Shown here piece by piece: positions 8,798 to 18,804 of a DNA stretch of 64,000 bases. The stretch's first letter is position 1; each line of letters begins with the position of its first letter. The notes under the pieces are model-generated. The model did not search any database, was not told where the DNA came from, and was given only the letters and a program-made list of their open reading frames with translations. Both the position numbers and the translations under genes were made by a program. The stretch comes from Myxococcota bacterium (lineage in GTDB: Bacteria; Myxococcota_A; Bradymonadia; UBA7976; UBA1532): the NCBI GenBank assembly GCA_963169045.1, contig CAUJDF010000094.1, positions 1 through 64,000 on the forward strand, written 5' to 3'.

Positions 8798-8827
8798 AGC
8801 ATCGCCCCGGCGCCTCGCGGGAGTCAA
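8798..8827 (-). promoter_or_regulatory. Promoter candidate for the 8060-8752 gene
   Basis: On the minus strand, TTGACT (8827-8822), 18-nt spacer, GATGCT (8803-8798). It places a start site about 40 nt before the ATG at 8752. Confidence 0.4.
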
Positions 8828-8862
8828 CGGTGAGACACGACGCGGGACGCGACGCAGATCCC

Positions 8863-8876
8863 GGCACGCCCCTTGC
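8863..8876 (+). promoter_or_regulatory. Sigma-54 type -24/-12 promoter
   Basis: GGCACG-CCCC-TTGC with the invariant GG (8863-8864) and GC (8875-8876) separated by exactly 10 nt. It matches the sigma-54 consensus TGGCACR-N4-TTGC except for the leading T and the base after TTGC. It lies 39 nt before the ATG at 8915, with the ribosome site between. Sigma-54 promoters need an enhancer-binding activator; none is in the window. Confidence 0.5.
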
Positions 8877-8914
8877 GCGAGAAGACAGGGAGCCGCCGCC
8901 CGGGAGTCACGATC

Positions 8915-9349
8915 ATGCACCACCCCCATGCGGGCGTGCCCGCCGGCTACGACCGCGTACGCGCCCACACCGCCCCCGTTGTCAACGACCGCCTCGACGA
9001 ACGCGTCGCGCAGCGCCTGCGCGGCCTCGACGACCCGCCCGCCGTCGCCGGGCGCCTCGCGCGCCTCGACCGCGAGTGGGACATCGACCGCGCGCTGATG
9101 CTGAACTTCGTGCTCGTCGGCGGCGCCGCGCTGACGGCCGGCCTCGTGAAGGACCGCCGCTGGCTCTACCTCTTCGGCGCCCAGATGGGCTTCCTGCTGC
9201 TGCACGCGCTCAACGGCTGGTGCCCGCCGGTCTCGCTCTTCCGGCGCCTCGGCGTGCGCACCCGCGCCGAGATCGAGGCGGAACGCTACGCGCTGCTCGA
9301 CCGGCTGGGGCGCGAGGCCGCCGGCGAAGGCGCCTACGTCCCGTCCTGA
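8915..9349 (+). CDS. YgaP-like (DUF2892) two-helix membrane protein
   Basis: 144 aa. The middle holds two hydrophobic helices (ALMLNFVLVGGAALTAGLV and RWLYLFGAQMGFLLLHALNG) followed by GWCPPVSLFRRLGVRTRAEI. This matches the DUF2892 membrane segment found alone or fused to rhodanese in YgaP. The tail continues as a charged helix. The family has no firmly assigned function; YgaP itself is linked to sulfur transfer. The ATG at 8915 is chosen for GGGAG (8902-8906), 8 nt upstream; the frame extends 14 codons further. The sigma-54-like promoter suggests conditional expression. Confidence 0.75.
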   Translation: MHHPHAGVPAGYDRVRAHTAPVVNDRLDERVAQRLRGLDDPPAVAGRLARLDREWDIDRALMLNFVLVGGAALTAGLVKDRRWLYLFGAQMGFLLLHALNGWCPPVSLFRRLGVRTRAEIEAERYALLDRLGREAAGEGAYVPS

Positions 9350-9468
9350 CGGCCCGCAGGCGTCGCCCATCCGCCGAACGGCCGTTGGCGCCCGCCGCGG
9401 GCCCGCGCAGGATGGTCCGCGAGCCAGGGGAAGCCGCCGAACGGGACCGGTGGCATCGCGAGGCGACG

Positions 9469-10791
9469 ATGGCGCGACGGGCACTCTCCGGGCTGGCGAC
9501 CGAGACTGCGGGGGCGAGGCGCGGCGCTGCGCCCGTCGCGCTGGCCGCGCTCGCGCTCTGTCTCATGGCGGTTCAGGCATCGCTCGCCTTCGGCGGCGTC
9601 GCGGACGCGTGGCTGCACGCCGCCGCGTTCGTCCTCGCGCTGCTGCTCGTGGTCTCGTGCCTGGCGATGGAGCGCCTGCAGCTGCGCTCGATGGGATGGC
9701 AGAACGCGCTGCTGCGGCGGGCCGTCGACCAGAGCTCGGCGATGGTCGTGATCACCGACACCGACGCCCACATCCAGTATGTGAACCCGCACTTCACCGA
9801 GGTGACCGGCTACACGCTCGACGACGTCCGGGGTCGCAACCCGAGCCTCCTCGCCGCGGGGAGCACGCTACGCAGCGTGTATCGCGAGCTGTGGCGGGCC
9901 ATCGGGGCGGGCGGGCGTTGGCGGGGCGAGCTGTGCAACCGGAACCGGGACGGTGAGACATACTGGGTGGCGGCGTCGATCTCGGCCGTGCGCGATCCCG
10001 AGGGTCACACGACGCACTACCTGGCGGTCGAGGAGGACGTCACCGCCCGCAAGGACGCCGAGCAGGCCCTGCGCGAGCTGACGCAGGCGCTCGAGCAGCG
10101 GGTGGCGGAGCGCACCGAGGCCCTCGAGCGCGCCAACGGGGAGCTCGAGGCGTTCAACTCCACGCTGTCCCACGACCTGCGCCGCCCCCTGCAGACCATC
10201 GGGGGCTTCGCCGAGCTGCTGCGCGAGGACTGCGACGAGGCGCTCGGCGAGCCGGGCCGCGACTATGTGCAGCGCATCCAGCGCGCCGTCGACCGCATGC
10301 GGGTGCTCATCGACGAGATGCTGGCGCTCGCCCGCGTCCAGCAGGCGCCCGTCGTCCGGCGCGACTGCGACCTGACGTCGATGGCGCGCGAGATCGTCGA
10401 GGACCTGCGCCGCGCCGAGCCGGAGCGGCGCGTCGAGGTGCGCATCGCCGAGGGCCTGCGCGCGAAGGGCGATCCCGATCTGTGCCGGGTCGCGCTCGAG
10501 AACCTGCTGCACAACGCGTGGAAGTACACGCGCCCGCGGCCGCACGCGCGCATCGAGGTCGGCGTCGCGGGGGCGCCCTTCTACGTCCGCGACAACGGCA
10601 TCGGCCTCGACGTCGAGGCGAGCGCCGCCCGTCTGTTCCAGCCGTTCCAGCGGTTCCACGGCGAGCCCGGGATCGAGGGCAACGGCGTCGGGCTCGCCAC
10701 CGTGCGGCGCGTCGCCGAGCGCCACGGCGGACGCGTCTGGGTGGAGTCGTCGCCCGGCGCCGGCGCCACCTTCTACTTCACGTTCGGCTGA
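9469..10791 (+). CDS. PAS-domain sensor histidine kinase
   Basis: 440 aa. Two membrane helices near the N-terminus (~20-65) precede a PAS domain with PAC (~85-190: ITDTDAHIQYVNPHFTEVTG, YLAVEEDVTARKDAEQ). A coiled coil and HisKA follow, with the phosphorylated His in STLSHDLRRPLQTIGGFAE (~235). The HATPase_c domain has NLLHNAWKYT, DNGIGL and GNGVGLATV. The organisation resembles phytochrome-type light/redox kinases, but no GAF or PHY domain is present. ATG 9469 has a weak GAGG upstream; ATG 9412 in the same frame would add 19 residues. It is an orphan, with no response regulator beside it. Confidence 0.9.
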   Translation: MARRALSGLATETAGARRGAAPVALAALALCLMAVQASLAFGGVADAWLHAAAFVLALLLVVSCLAMERLQLRSMGWQNALLRRAVDQSSAMVVITDTDAHIQYVNPHFTEVTGYTLDDVRGRNPSLLAAGSTLRSVYRELWRAIGAGGRWRGELCNRNRDGETYWVAASISAVRDPEGHTTHYLAVEEDVTARKDAEQALRELTQALEQRVAERTEALERANGELEAFNSTLSHDLRRPLQTIGGFAELLREDCDEALGEPGRDYVQRIQRAVDRMRVLIDEMLALARVQQAPVVRRDCDLTSMAREIVEDLRRAEPERRVEVRIAEGLRAKGDPDLCRVALENLLHNAWKYTRPRPHARIEVGVAGAPFYVRDNGIGLDVEASAARLFQPFQRFHGEPGIEGNGVGLATVRRVAERHGGRVWVESSPGAGATFYFTFG

Positions 10792-10875
10792 CGCGGCCCA
10801 TCGGCCCTCCCCGCACCGGCGCGGGCATGCCTTCCCTTCGGTCCGCGGACCCATGCGCGGCCGCGATGGGACGGC

Positions 10876-10881
10876 TACCGT
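10876..10881 (+). promoter_or_regulatory. Leaderless-type -10 element for the pentaheme cytochrome gene
   Basis: TACCGT followed by 7 nt and the ATG at 10889, with no Shine-Dalgarno sequence. Same geometry as at 3726, 34081 and 45087. No good -35 hexamer is visible. Confidence 0.4.
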
Positions 10882-10888
10882 TCGCGAC

Positions 10889-13252
10889 ATGAGCACCTCG
10901 ACGCCTCGAAGTGTCGGTCTCGCCCTCTCCCTCTTCGCCACCGGCGCCGCCGCCCTCCCGCTCCCCGCCACGCCCGAGGACTTCCGCCTGCCCGGCGCGC
11001 AGCTCGGCGACGTCGCGCCGGGGGTCATCGTCCTGAGCGGCGAGTGCACGCGCTGCCACCACCTCGGCGAGGGCCCCGATCCCGGCGCCTCGTGGTCCGG
11101 CAGCCTCATGGCCCAGGGGGGGCGCGACCCGCTGTTCTTCGCGCAGATGACGCTCGCCAATCAAGACGTGGCCGGCGCCGGCACGTTCTGCATGCGATGT
11201 CATGTTCCGCTGGCATACGTCACCGGCGCGGCGATGGCACCCGACGGCAGCGCGCTCGATGGCACCGAGCAGGACGGCGTGGGGTGCCACCTCTGCCATG
11301 CGCTCGTCGACCCGGTCCACGACCCGGCGACCAGCCCCGCCCGGGACGCGGACGTCATCGCCGCCCTGCCGGAGGCGCCCCGGCACCACGGCAACGCGAT
11401 GTTCGTCCTCGACGGAGAGGGGCCGGTCCGCGGCGGGCGGGCGGATCCGGCGCCGGCGCACCAGACCACGCGGGCGCCGTTCCTGCGCAGCAGCGCCCTG
11501 TGCGGCACCTGCCACGACGTCGGCAACCCGGCCATCGTCCGCCGGGCGGACGGGACGTGGCGCTACGATCCGCTCGGCGCCGCGCCGCCGGACGCCGATC
11601 CCGTCGGCATGTTCCCGCTCGAGCGCACGTACACCGAGTGGCGCCTGAGCGCCTTCGCGCGCGGCGGGGTGGACCTGGGCGGCCGGTTCGGCGGCAACGG
11701 CGCGGCGCGCGTCGCCACGTGCCAGGACTGCCACATGCCGCGCGCGACCGGCCGGTCGGCCACCGAGGCCTTCATCCGCCCCGATCTCGCCCGCCACGAC
11801 TTCGCCGGCGCCGCGGCCCAGGCGCTCGACCTCGTGCTCGCCGCGGGCGGACCGGGCGTCGACCCGGTCGCGATCGCGCGCGGCCGGCGGGCGGCGGTCT
11901 CGATGCTCGAGCGCGCCGCGTCGCTCGCTTTGCGCCAGGACGGCCGGCGGCTGGTGGTGCGCGTCACCAACGAGACCGGCCACAAGCTGCCGACGGGGCA
12001 CATCGAGGGGCGCCGCGTCTGGGTCGGCGTGCGCTTCCTCGCGGCGGACGACGCGGTCGTGGCCGAGCATGGCCGCTACGACGCGGCGGGGGCGACCCTC
12101 CACGGCGACGACACCGCGGTCTACGAGATGCACGTCGGCCTCAGCGCCGAGGCGGCCGCCGCCACCGGCCTTCGCGCCGGGCGGACGGGGCACATGGTGC
12201 TCGCCGACACGATCGTCGAGGACGACCGCATCCCGCCGCGCGGCTTCCGGAACGCCGCGTTCGAGGCCGCCGGCGCGCCGGCGGTCGGCCGCGCCTACGC
12301 CGACGGACAGCACTGGGACGAGCCGGCGTACGCCATCCCGCCGGGCGCCGTCCGGGCGGAGGTGACGCTCTACTACCAGAGCACGCCGCGCGAATACATC
12401 GAGGCGCTGCGCGACGGGAACCGCACCGACGACCGCGGCGCCGTGCTGTACGCGCTGTGGGAGGCGAGCGGGCGCGGCGCCCCCATCGCGATGGCCGCCG
12501 CGGCGCTCGAGCTGGTCGCCTGTGACCCGTCCGACTGCGACGGCGACGGCGTGCCGGTCGAGGCCGACTGCGATGACGATCGCGCCCTGGCCCACCCCGG
12601 GGCGGAGGAGCGCTGCGACGGCGTCGACGACGACTGCGACGGCCTCGTCGACGAGGAGGACGCGGAGGCCGGGGCGCCGTGCGAGACCGGGCTCGAGGGC
12701 GTCTGCGCGGCGGGCGCGTGGCGCTGCGCGGGGGGCGCGCTGCGCTGCGACCCGGCGCCCGGCTGCGGCGGCGCGCCGGACGCGGGCGGCGGGGGCGCGG
12801 GGGGCGGCGGGGGGGCGGGGCCGGACGCGGGGGACGGGGGCGCGCGGGACGCGGGCGGCGACGCCGGCGGGGCCGGCGGCGGGGCGCCCGATGCGGGGGG
12901 CGCCGGCGGGGCGCCCGATGCGGGGGCCGCCGGCGGGGCGTCCGGCGCGGGGGGCGCCGGCGGGGCGCCCGATGCGGGGGGCGCCGGCGGGGCGCCCGAT
13001 GCGGGGGGCGCCGGCGGGGCGCCCGGCGCGGGGGGCGCCGGCGGGGCGCCCGGCGCGGGGGGCGATGCCGCGGCGCCGTCGGACGCCGGGCGTCCCGACG
13101 CGGCGGCGCGGACCGGCGACGCGCCGCCGGCCGACGATGGGTGCGCCTGCCGGACGGCGTCCGCCGGGCGGCCGAGCGTGGGGTGGCTGCTCGCGCTGCT
13201 CGGCACGGCGGCCGGTCGCCGCCGCCGCGTCGTGCGCGGGGCCGGATCGTAG
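10889..13252 (+). CDS. Surface pentaheme c-type cytochrome with MopE repeat and MYXO-CTERM-like tail
   Basis: 787 aa with a signal peptide ([19 protein letters not shown]...). Five CXXCH heme sites occur in the first ~290 residues: CTRCH, CMRCH, CHLCH, CGTCH and CQDCH. A beta-rich domain with [19 protein letters not shown] follows, a motif seen in c554-like multiheme proteins. A MopE-type Asp/Cys repeat ([23 protein letters not shown]) lies at ~547-600, then a Gly/Ala/Pro repeat linker. The tail CACRTASAG...VGWLLALLG...RRRR fits a MYXO-CTERM anchor: short Cys motif, helix, basic end. Predicted to be held on the cell surface after sorting. An oxidase or reductase role is inferred only from the hemes. 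Confidence 0.85.
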   Translation: MSTSTPRSVGLALSLFATGAAALPLPATPEDFRLPGAQLGDVAPGVIVLSGECTRCHHLGEGPDPGASWSGSLMAQGGRDPLFFAQMTLANQDVAGAGTFCMRCHVPLAYVTGAAMAPDGSALDGTEQDGVGCHLCHALVDPVHDPATSPARDADVIAALPEAPRHHGNAMFVLDGEGPVRGGRADPAPAHQTTRAPFLRSSALCGTCHDVGNPAIVRRADGTWRYDPLGAAPPDADPVGMFPLERTYTEWRLSAFARGGVDLGGRFGGNGAARVATCQDCHMPRATGRSATEAFIRPDLARHDFAGAAAQALDLVLAAGGPGVDPVAIARGRRAAVSMLERAASLALRQDGRRLVVRVTNETGHKLPTGHIEGRRVWVGVRFLAADDAVVAEHGRYDAAGATLHGDDTAVYEMHVGLSAEAAAATGLRAGRTGHMVLADTIVEDDRIPPRGFRNAAFEAAGAPAVGRAYADGQHWDEPAYAIPPGAVRAEVTLYYQSTPREYIEALRDGNRTDDRGAVLYALWEASGRGAPIAMAAAALELVACDPSDCDGDGVPVEADCDDDRALAHPGAEERCDGVDDDCDGLVDEEDAEAGAPCETGLEGVCAAGAWRCAGGALRCDPAPGCGGAPDAGGGGAGGGGGAGPDAGDGGARDAGGDAGGAGGGAPDAGGAGGAPDAGAAGGASGAGGAGGAPDAGGAGGAPDAGGAGGAPGAGGAGGAPGAGGDAAAPSDAGRPDAAARTGDAPPADDGCACRTASAGRPSVGWLLALLGTAAGRRRRVVRGAGS
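12880..13070 (+). repeat. 27-bp in-frame repeats in the cytochrome linker
   Basis: About seven head-to-tail copies of a 27-bp unit encode the nonapeptide GGAPDAGGA and variants ([18 protein letters not shown]). They form a flexible Gly/Ala/Pro spacer between the MopE domain and the C-terminal anchor. Copy number is likely to vary by slippage in steps of nine residues. Confidence 0.85.
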
Positions 13253-13278
13253 GGACCGCGCGCGCGCCCGTACGCGCG

Positions 13279-13307
13279 TTGACTCCGGGCGCCCCGGAGG
13301 GTACAAG
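13279..13307 (+). promoter_or_regulatory. gyrA promoter
   Basis: TTGACT (13279-13284), 17-nt spacer, TACAAG (13302-13307), about 50 nt before the gyrA ATG. The -10 is identical to that proposed for rpsB. Confidence 0.6.
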
Positions 13308-13357
13308 GCCCCGGCGTCGACCCCCCCAGCAGGCCGAGCGCTCGACGCAGGAGCGTG

Positions 13358-15889
13358 ATGGACGACAGCAGCTACCGCACGTCGCAGCCTCGAAACGTCG
13401 AAGACGAGATGCGCGAGTCCTACATGGCCTACGCCATGTCGGTCATCGTCGGGCGCGCGCTGCCCGACGTGCGCGACGGCCTCAAGCCCGTCCACCGCCG
13501 CGCGCTCTACACGATGCACGAGCTGAAGAACAACTGGAACTCGGCCTACAAGAAGTCGGCCCGCATCGTCGGCGACTGCATCGGCAAGTACCACCCGCAC
13601 GGCGACCAGTCGGTCTACGACACGGTGGTGCGCATGGCGCAGGACTTCTCCATGCGCTACATGCTCGTCGACGGCCAGGGCAACTTCGGCTCCGTCGACG
13701 GCGACCCGCCGGCGGCCATGCGCTACACCGAGGTCCGGCTCGCGCGCATCACGCACGAGGTGATGGCCGATCTCGACAAGGAGACGGTCGACTTCGGGCC
13801 GAACTACGACGAGACGCTCGAAGAGCCGCTCGTCATGCCCACCAAGGTGCCGAATCTGCTGGTCAACGGCAGCTCGGGCATCGCCGTCGGCATGGCCACC
13901 AACATCCCGCCCCACAACCTGCGGGAGACGATCGACGGCGCCATCGCCGTGATGCGCACGCCGACCATCACGCTCGACGAGCTGATGCGCATCATCCCCG
14001 GGCCCGACTTCCCCACGGGCGGCGGCATCCACGGCCTCGAGGGCGTGCGCGAGGCGTACGCCACCGGCCGCGGCCTCATCAAGATCCGCGCGCGCGTGCA
14101 GATCGAGGAGATGGAGAGCGGCGATCGCGAGCGCATCGTGGTCGACGAGCTGCCGTACCAGGTCAACAAGGCGCGCCTGCTCGAGAAGATCGCCGAGCTC
14201 GTCAAAGAGAAGAAGATCGAGGGCATCAGCGACCTGCGCGACGAGTCGGACCGCACCGGCATGCGCATGGTCATCGAGCTGAAGCGCGACGCGCAGGCGC
14301 TCGTCGTGCTGAACCAGCTCTACAAGATGACCGCGCTCCAGACGACGTTCGGCATCAACATGCTCGCCATCGTCCACGGCGAGCCGCGCCTGCTGTCCCT
14401 CAAAGAGGCGCTGCGCCACTTCATCAACCACCGGCGCGACGTCACGATCCGCCGGACGAGGTTCGAGCTGCGCCAGCTCCTGGCCCGCGAGCACATCCTC
14501 GAGGGCCTGAAGATCGCGCTCGACCACATCGACGAGGTCATCAAGCTCATCCGGGCGAGCCAGACGACGGACGAGGCCCGCACCGGCCTCATGACCCGGT
14601 TCGGGCTCTCCGAGATCCAGGCCAACGCCATCCTCTCGATGCAGCTCCGGCGCCTGACCGGCCTCGAGCGCGAGGCCATCGAGAAGGAGCTGGCCGAGGT
14701 CCGCGCCGAGATCGCGCGCCTGAAGGCCATCCTCGCCGACGAGGGCCTGCTGCTCGACGTGATCGAGAACGAGCTCGTCGCGGTCCGCGACCAGTTCGGC
14801 GACGGCCGGCGCACGACGCTGCATCCCGGCGAGGCCGAGCTGAACCTCGAGGACCTCATCCCCGTCGAGGACATGGTCGTCACCGTCACCCACGAGGGCT
14901 ACATCAAGCGGGTGCCGGTGAGCGAGTACCGCACGCAGCGGCGCGGCGGGCGCGGCAAGGCCGGCGTCACGACGAAGGAGAGCGACTTCGTCGAGCACGT
15001 GTTCGTGGCCTCGACCCACGCGCACCTGTTGTTCTTCACGACGGCGGGGCGCGTGTTCGCCCAGCGCGTGTTCGAGGTGCCCGAGGGGTCGCGCACGAGC
15101 CGCGGCAAGCCGGTGATCAACCTGCTGCCGCTCGAGGGCGGCGAACGGCTGGCGCAGGTGCTCGCGCTCGACGAGTTCCTGCCCAACCACTTCCTCTTCT
15201 TCGCCACGGCCCAGGGCCAGGTGAAGAAGACGGAGCTGATGGCGTACTCGAACATCCGCTCGACCGGCATCATCGCCATCAACATCCTCGAGGGCGACCG
15301 CCTCATCGCCGTGCGCCTCACGACGGGCGACAGCGACGTGCTGCTCGCGACGCGCGACGGCATGTCGATCCGCTTCGAGGAGAGCGACGTCCGCCCGATG
15401 GGCCGAGATACGACCGGCGTGCGCGGCATCAACCTGCAGGAGGGCGACGAGGTCGTCGGCTGCATCACCATCGACCGCGGCGGGCGCCCCGAAGAAGAGG
15501 TGTGCCTGCTGACGGTGACGGAGCGCGGCTACGGCAAGCGCACGCCGCTCGCCGAGTACCGAACGCAGACCCGCGGCGGCAAGGGCCTGATCGACATCAA
15601 GACCGGCGACCGCAACGGCTCGGTGGTCGGGGTCATCCGTTGCGACGAGGCCGCCGACCAGTACCTGCTCGTCACCACCAGCGGCGTCATCATCCGCGCC
15701 CAGTCCGGCGACGTGCGCCAGGTCGACCGCAACACGCTCGGCGTGCGCCTCATCGCGCTCGAAGACGGCGACAAGGTCGTCAGCGTGGCGCGCTACACCT
15801 CCGGCCCCGAGGGTGAGGGCGAGGGCGACGAGGGCGCCGAGGGCGAGGAGGGCGCGGAGCCCGAGGGCGACGAGGGCGGCGAGACCTGA
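13358..15889 (+). CDS. gyrA: DNA gyrase subunit A
   Basis: 843 aa. GyrA cleaves and rejoins the DNA gate segment in the A2B2 gyrase that supercoils DNA. Visible features are the catalytic Tyr in AMRYTEVRL (residue 123, E. coli Tyr122), the quinolone region [12 protein letters not shown], and a full C-terminal wrapping domain with the GyrA-box [14 protein letters not shown] plus blade repeats ([12 protein letters not shown]). The GyrA-box separates it from ParC. The last ~30 residues are an acidic Glu/Gly tail. Position 84 is Gln where E. coli has Ser83; the Asp87 equivalent is kept. ATG 13358 is preferred over GTG 13355 because AGGAG lies at 13349-13353. Confidence 0.98.
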   Translation: MDDSSYRTSQPRNVEDEMRESYMAYAMSVIVGRALPDVRDGLKPVHRRALYTMHELKNNWNSAYKKSARIVGDCIGKYHPHGDQSVYDTVVRMAQDFSMRYMLVDGQGNFGSVDGDPPAAMRYTEVRLARITHEVMADLDKETVDFGPNYDETLEEPLVMPTKVPNLLVNGSSGIAVGMATNIPPHNLRETIDGAIAVMRTPTITLDELMRIIPGPDFPTGGGIHGLEGVREAYATGRGLIKIRARVQIEEMESGDRERIVVDELPYQVNKARLLEKIAELVKEKKIEGISDLRDESDRTGMRMVIELKRDAQALVVLNQLYKMTALQTTFGINMLAIVHGEPRLLSLKEALRHFINHRRDVTIRRTRFELRQLLAREHILEGLKIALDHIDEVIKLIRASQTTDEARTGLMTRFGLSEIQANAILSMQLRRLTGLEREAIEKELAEVRAEIARLKAILADEGLLLDVIENELVAVRDQFGDGRRTTLHPGEAELNLEDLIPVEDMVVTVTHEGYIKRVPVSEYRTQRRGGRGKAGVTTKESDFVEHVFVASTHAHLLFFTTAGRVFAQRVFEVPEGSRTSRGKPVINLLPLEGGERLAQVLALDEFLPNHFLFFATAQGQVKKTELMAYSNIRSTGIIAINILEGDRLIAVRLTTGDSDVLLATRDGMSIRFEESDVRPMGRDTTGVRGINLQEGDEVVGCITIDRGGRPEEEVCLLTVTERGYGKRTPLAEYRTQTRGGKGLIDIKTGDRNGSVVGVIRCDEAADQYLLVTTSGVIIRAQSGDVRQVDRNTLGVRLIALEDGDKVVSVARYTSGPEGEGEGDEGAEGEEGAEPEGDEGGET

Positions 15890-15899
15890 CGGTCCGTGG

Positions 15900-15928
15900 T
15901 TGTGCGCCGCGCGGGCCTGTGTTAGATA
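15900..15928 (+). promoter_or_regulatory. hemL-atp unit promoter
   Basis: TTGTGC (15900-15905), 17-nt spacer, TAGATA (15923-15928), just after the gyrA stop and 28 nt before the hemL start. Confidence 0.45.
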
Positions 15929-15956
15929 GCCGCCGCCTCATCCCACCGAGGGCCAA

Positions 15957-17243
15957 GTGAGCCGCGACACGACGCGCAGCAGGGCGCTGCTGAAGAAGGC
16001 CGAGGGGCTGATGCCCGGCGGCGTCAACAGCCCGGTGCGCGCATTCCGGGCGGTGGGCGGCGACCCGCCGTTCATCGCCCGCGCCGCGGGCGCCACGCTC
16101 TTCGACGAAGACGGCAACGAGTACGTCGACTACGTCGGCACCTGGGGTCCGGCGCTGCTGGGACACGCCCACCCCGAGGTGGTGGCGGCGGTCCAGGCCG
16201 CGGCGGCGCGCGGACTGAGCTTCGGCGCGCCGACGGCCGCCGAGATCGAGCTCGCCCTTGCCATCCGCGGTTTCTTCCCGTCGATCGAGATGATGCGCCT
16301 CGTGTCGAGCGGCACCGAGGCCACGATGTCGGCGCTGCGCCTCGCCCGCGGGGCGACGGGGCGCGACGACGTCGTCAAGTTCGAAGGCTGCTACCACGGG
16401 CACTCCGACGGCCTGCTGGTGAAGGCGGGCAGCGGCCTGGCGACGTTCGGCGAGCCCGACAGCGCCGGCGTGCCCGCCGACTTCGCCCGCCACACGATCA
16501 CGCTGCCGTACAACGACGCGCAGGCCGTCCGCGACCTGTTCGCGGCGCGTGGGGCGCAGATCGCAGCGGTGATCGTCGAGCCGGTCGCGGGGAACATGGG
16601 CACGGTGCTGCCGGCGCCCGGCTTCCTCGAGACGCTGCGCGAGGTGACGCAGGCCCACGGGGCGCTGCTGATCCTCGACGAGGTGATGACCGGCTTCCGC
16701 GTGGCGCGCGGCGGCGCGCAGCAGCTCTACGGCATCACCCCCGACCTGACCTGCCTCGGCAAGGTCGTCGGGGGCGGCATGCCGCTGGCCGTCTACGGCG
16801 GCCGCGCCGAGATCATGAAGCGCATCGCGCCCCTGGGGCCCGTCTACCAGGCGGGCACCCTCAGCGGGAACCCGGTGGCCACGGCCGCCGGTCTCGCGAC
16901 GCTGCGCTTGCTGGATGCACCCGGGCTGTACTCGACGCTCGACGCGACTGTGGCCGAGCTCTGCGCCGGCCTGCAGGCGGCCGCCGACGAGGCGGGCGTG
17001 AAGGTCACCATCCCGCGCGTCGGCGGCATGTTCACCGTGTTCTTCGGCGAGGCGCCGGTGCGCGACTTCGCCGACGCGCAACGGTGCGACCACGCCCGGT
17101 TCGGGCGGTTCCACCGCGCGATGCTCGACGGCGGGGTGTACCTGCCGCCGAGCGGCTACGAGGCGTGCTTCGTCTCGGCGAAGCACGGTCGCGACGAGAT
17201 CGAACGCACGCTGGCCGCGGCCCGCGTCGCGTTCCGGGCGTGA
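15957..17243 (+). CDS. hemL: Glutamate-1-semialdehyde 2,1-aminomutase
   Basis: 428 aa, full length. A PLP enzyme that makes 5-aminolevulinate from glutamate-1-semialdehyde in the C5 route to heme, a need shared with the many c-type cytochromes here. Recognised by [13 protein letters not shown] near the N-terminus, the [18 protein letters not shown] block, the [10 protein letters not shown] cofactor Asp region and the Schiff-base Lys (~268) in [13 protein letters not shown]. The GTG start has GAGGG 4 nt upstream. Its stop overlaps the start of the next gene as GTGA, so it leads the ATP synthase membrane genes. Confidence 0.97.
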   Translation: MSRDTTRSRALLKKAEGLMPGGVNSPVRAFRAVGGDPPFIARAAGATLFDEDGNEYVDYVGTWGPALLGHAHPEVVAAVQAAAARGLSFGAPTAAEIELALAIRGFFPSIEMMRLVSSGTEATMSALRLARGATGRDDVVKFEGCYHGHSDGLLVKAGSGLATFGEPDSAGVPADFARHTITLPYNDAQAVRDLFAARGAQIAAVIVEPVAGNMGTVLPAPGFLETLREVTQAHGALLILDEVMTGFRVARGGAQQLYGITPDLTCLGKVVGGGMPLAVYGGRAEIMKRIAPLGPVYQAGTLSGNPVATAAGLATLRLLDAPGLYSTLDATVAELCAGLQAAADEAGVKVTIPRVGGMFTVFFGEAPVRDFADAQRCDHARFGRFHRAMLDGGVYLPPSGYEACFVSAKHGRDEIERTLAAARVAFRA

Positions 17244-17485
17244 AAGCGCCCGAGATCGAGAAGAAGAGCCGGCGCGTCTGGGGCGCCGCGAAGTACACCG
17301 CCGTCGGCCTCGAGTTCGGGGTGGCCGTGGCGCTCGGGTGGTTCCTGGGCGACCGGGCCGACCGCTACTTCGGGTCCGAGCCGTGGGGCATGATCGTCGG
17401 CACGTTGTTCGGGTTCGCGGCGGGGCTCCGCTCGCTGATCCGGGCGGCGCGCGAGGTGGAGAGGCAGGGTGAAGACGAGCGCTGA
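17240..17485 (+). CDS. AtpZ/AtpI-like small membrane protein
   Basis: 81 aa with two helices ([20 protein letters not shown] and [20 protein letters not shown]). This is the pattern of the AtpZ/AtpI family found at the head of F0F1 operons, which assists c-ring assembly or ion supply. GTG at 17240 overlaps the hemL stop by 4 nt; the first residues are Lys/Glu-rich ([14 protein letters not shown]). It overlaps the next gene by 17 nt. Confidence 0.8.
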   Translation: MKAPEIEKKSRRVWGAAKYTAVGLEFGVAVALGWFLGDRADRYFGSEPWGMIVGTLFGFAAGLRSLIRAAREVERQGEDER

Positions 17486-17852
17486 TCCGATGCTGCGCTG
17501 GGTCGTGACGCGATCGGCGGTCGTCGCCGTCGTCGCCACGCTCGGCAGCCTCGGCTTCCGCGACCTGTCGGTGACCCTGGGCGTGGGGCTCGGCGCCGTG
17601 CTGGCGCTCGCGAACTTCTGGGCCCTGCGCTGGCTGATGGGCCGCATCGTCGACCGCGCTGCCGAGGGGCGGGCGCGGGCGGGCGGCCTCCTGGCGTTCA
17701 AGTTCGTCTTGCTGGCGGCGGCGGTCTTCCTGCTGCTGCGCACCGTATCCGTGAGCCCGATCGCGCTGGCCGTGGGCCTGTCGGTGGTGGTGCTGGTCAT
17801 CATGGCCGGCCCCGTCCTCGGCCCGCCGGTCAGCGCGACGACCGAGGAGTAG
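17469..17852 (+). CDS. atpI: ATP synthase subunit I-like protein
   Basis: 127 aa with four hydrophobic segments. Placed directly before atpB, as ATP synthase protein I usually is. The sequence itself is weakly conserved (GVGLGAVLALANFWALRWLM is the most family-like part), so the name rests partly on context. The GTG at 17469 follows GGAGAGGCAGG; an ATG seven codons in is an alternative. Confidence 0.7.
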   Translation: MKTSADPMLRWVVTRSAVVAVVATLGSLGFRDLSVTLGVGLGAVLALANFWALRWLMGRIVDRAAEGRARAGGLLAFKFVLLAAAVFLLLRTVSVSPIALAVGLSVVVLVIMAGPVLGPPVSATTEE

Positions 17853-17854
17853 AG

Positions 17855-18643
17855 ATGGCTGGTGAGTCGCCGCTCGGCGAGCACGGGACCTGGTTCCATC
17901 TGCTGCCGGGCCTGAAGAACGTCGAGGCCACGATCGCGCACAAGCTCGGGCACTCCGCGATGGGCGAAGAGCTCCACGGGCTGCCGCACGTGATCATGGG
18001 CCTCTTCGTCATCGTGCTGCTCCTCTTCGCCGCGTTCCGCTACCGCGGGCACCTGGCGGTGGCCGGAGACGGCGGGGTGGTGCCGGAGCGCAAGCTCAAC
18101 GCGCGCAGCTTCATCGAGATCGTGTCCGAGGCGGCGCTCGGCATGATGAGCGGCGTCATGGGGCGCGAGGCGGCGAAGTACTTCCTGCCGCTGATCGGCT
18201 CGCTGGCGCTCTTCATCCTGGTGGCGAACCTGCTGGGCCTCGTGCCCGGGTTCCTGCCCGCGACCGACAACCTCAACACGACGCTGGCGCTCGGCGCGGT
18301 AGTCTTCATCGTCACGCACATCTACGGCGTGAAGAAGCACGGCTTCGGCCACTACTTCGCCCACTTCCTGGGCCCGGTCTGGTGGCTGGCGCCGCTGATG
18401 CTGCCCATCGAGCTGATCTCGCACCTCGCCCGGCCGCTGAGCCTGGCGCTGCGCCTCATGGGCAACATGTTCGGCGACCACACGGTGCTGGCCATCTTCC
18501 TGGGCCTCGTGCCGTTCGTGGTGCCGATCCCGATCATGCTGCTCGGCGTGCTCGTCTGCATCGTGCAGACGCTCGTGTTCTGTCTGTTGAGCGTGGTCTA
18601 CATCGGGCTGGCGATCGAGCAGGCCGAGGAAGCCCATCACTGA
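17855..18643 (+). CDS. atpB: F0F1 ATP synthase subunit a
   Basis: 262 aa integral membrane protein forming the ion half-channels of the F0 motor. The essential Arg is in SHLARPLSLALRLMGNMFGD, and the last helices (LVCIVQTLVFCLLSVVYIGLAI) show the conserved Gln. A large basic-to-neutral N-terminal part precedes five or more helices. It starts 2 nt after the preceding stop. A 161-nt gap separates it from atpE. Confidence 0.97.
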   Translation: MAGESPLGEHGTWFHLLPGLKNVEATIAHKLGHSAMGEELHGLPHVIMGLFVIVLLLFAAFRYRGHLAVAGDGGVVPERKLNARSFIEIVSEAALGMMSGVMGREAAKYFLPLIGSLALFILVANLLGLVPGFLPATDNLNTTLALGAVVFIVTHIYGVKKHGFGHYFAHFLGPVWWLAPLMLPIELISHLARPLSLALRLMGNMFGDHTVLAIFLGLVPFVVPIPIMLLGVLVCIVQTLVFCLLSVVYIGLAIEQAEEAHH

Positions 18644-18804
18644 TCGTCCGTCCCAGATTTCACACGCGGCGCTCCCGTCGCCCGGCGTCCGAATCGGCGT
18701 TCACGCCCCGATTGGGGTCGGTGGTCGGTAGAGAGTAGAGGAGGGGACCGTGCCCGTCGTGCACGGCGCCCGGGACGCGAGGCCGCACAGCGAGGAGAGA
18801 AGAG

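Noticed and set aside
7664-8833. 389-codon plus-strand frame through the 43-bp repeats
   Set aside because: Composition follows the repeats; the opposite strand carries a gene with an excellent ribosome site over part of it.
10778-15190. 1,470-codon open frame on the minus strand across the cytochrome and gyrA genes
   Set aside because: It is antisense to two clearly recognised genes, has no domain and is composed of Arg/Ala/Asp/His-rich sequence typical of antisense frames in GC-rich DNA.
12679-15816. Long plus-strand frame overlapping gyrA
   Set aside because: GyrA is unambiguous in another frame; this one is low-complexity Arg/His sequence.
18644-18804. Small gene or separate terminator between atpB and atpE
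   Set aside because: CCCCGATTGGGG (18707-18718) is too short for a terminator and no frame with a ribosome site is present.
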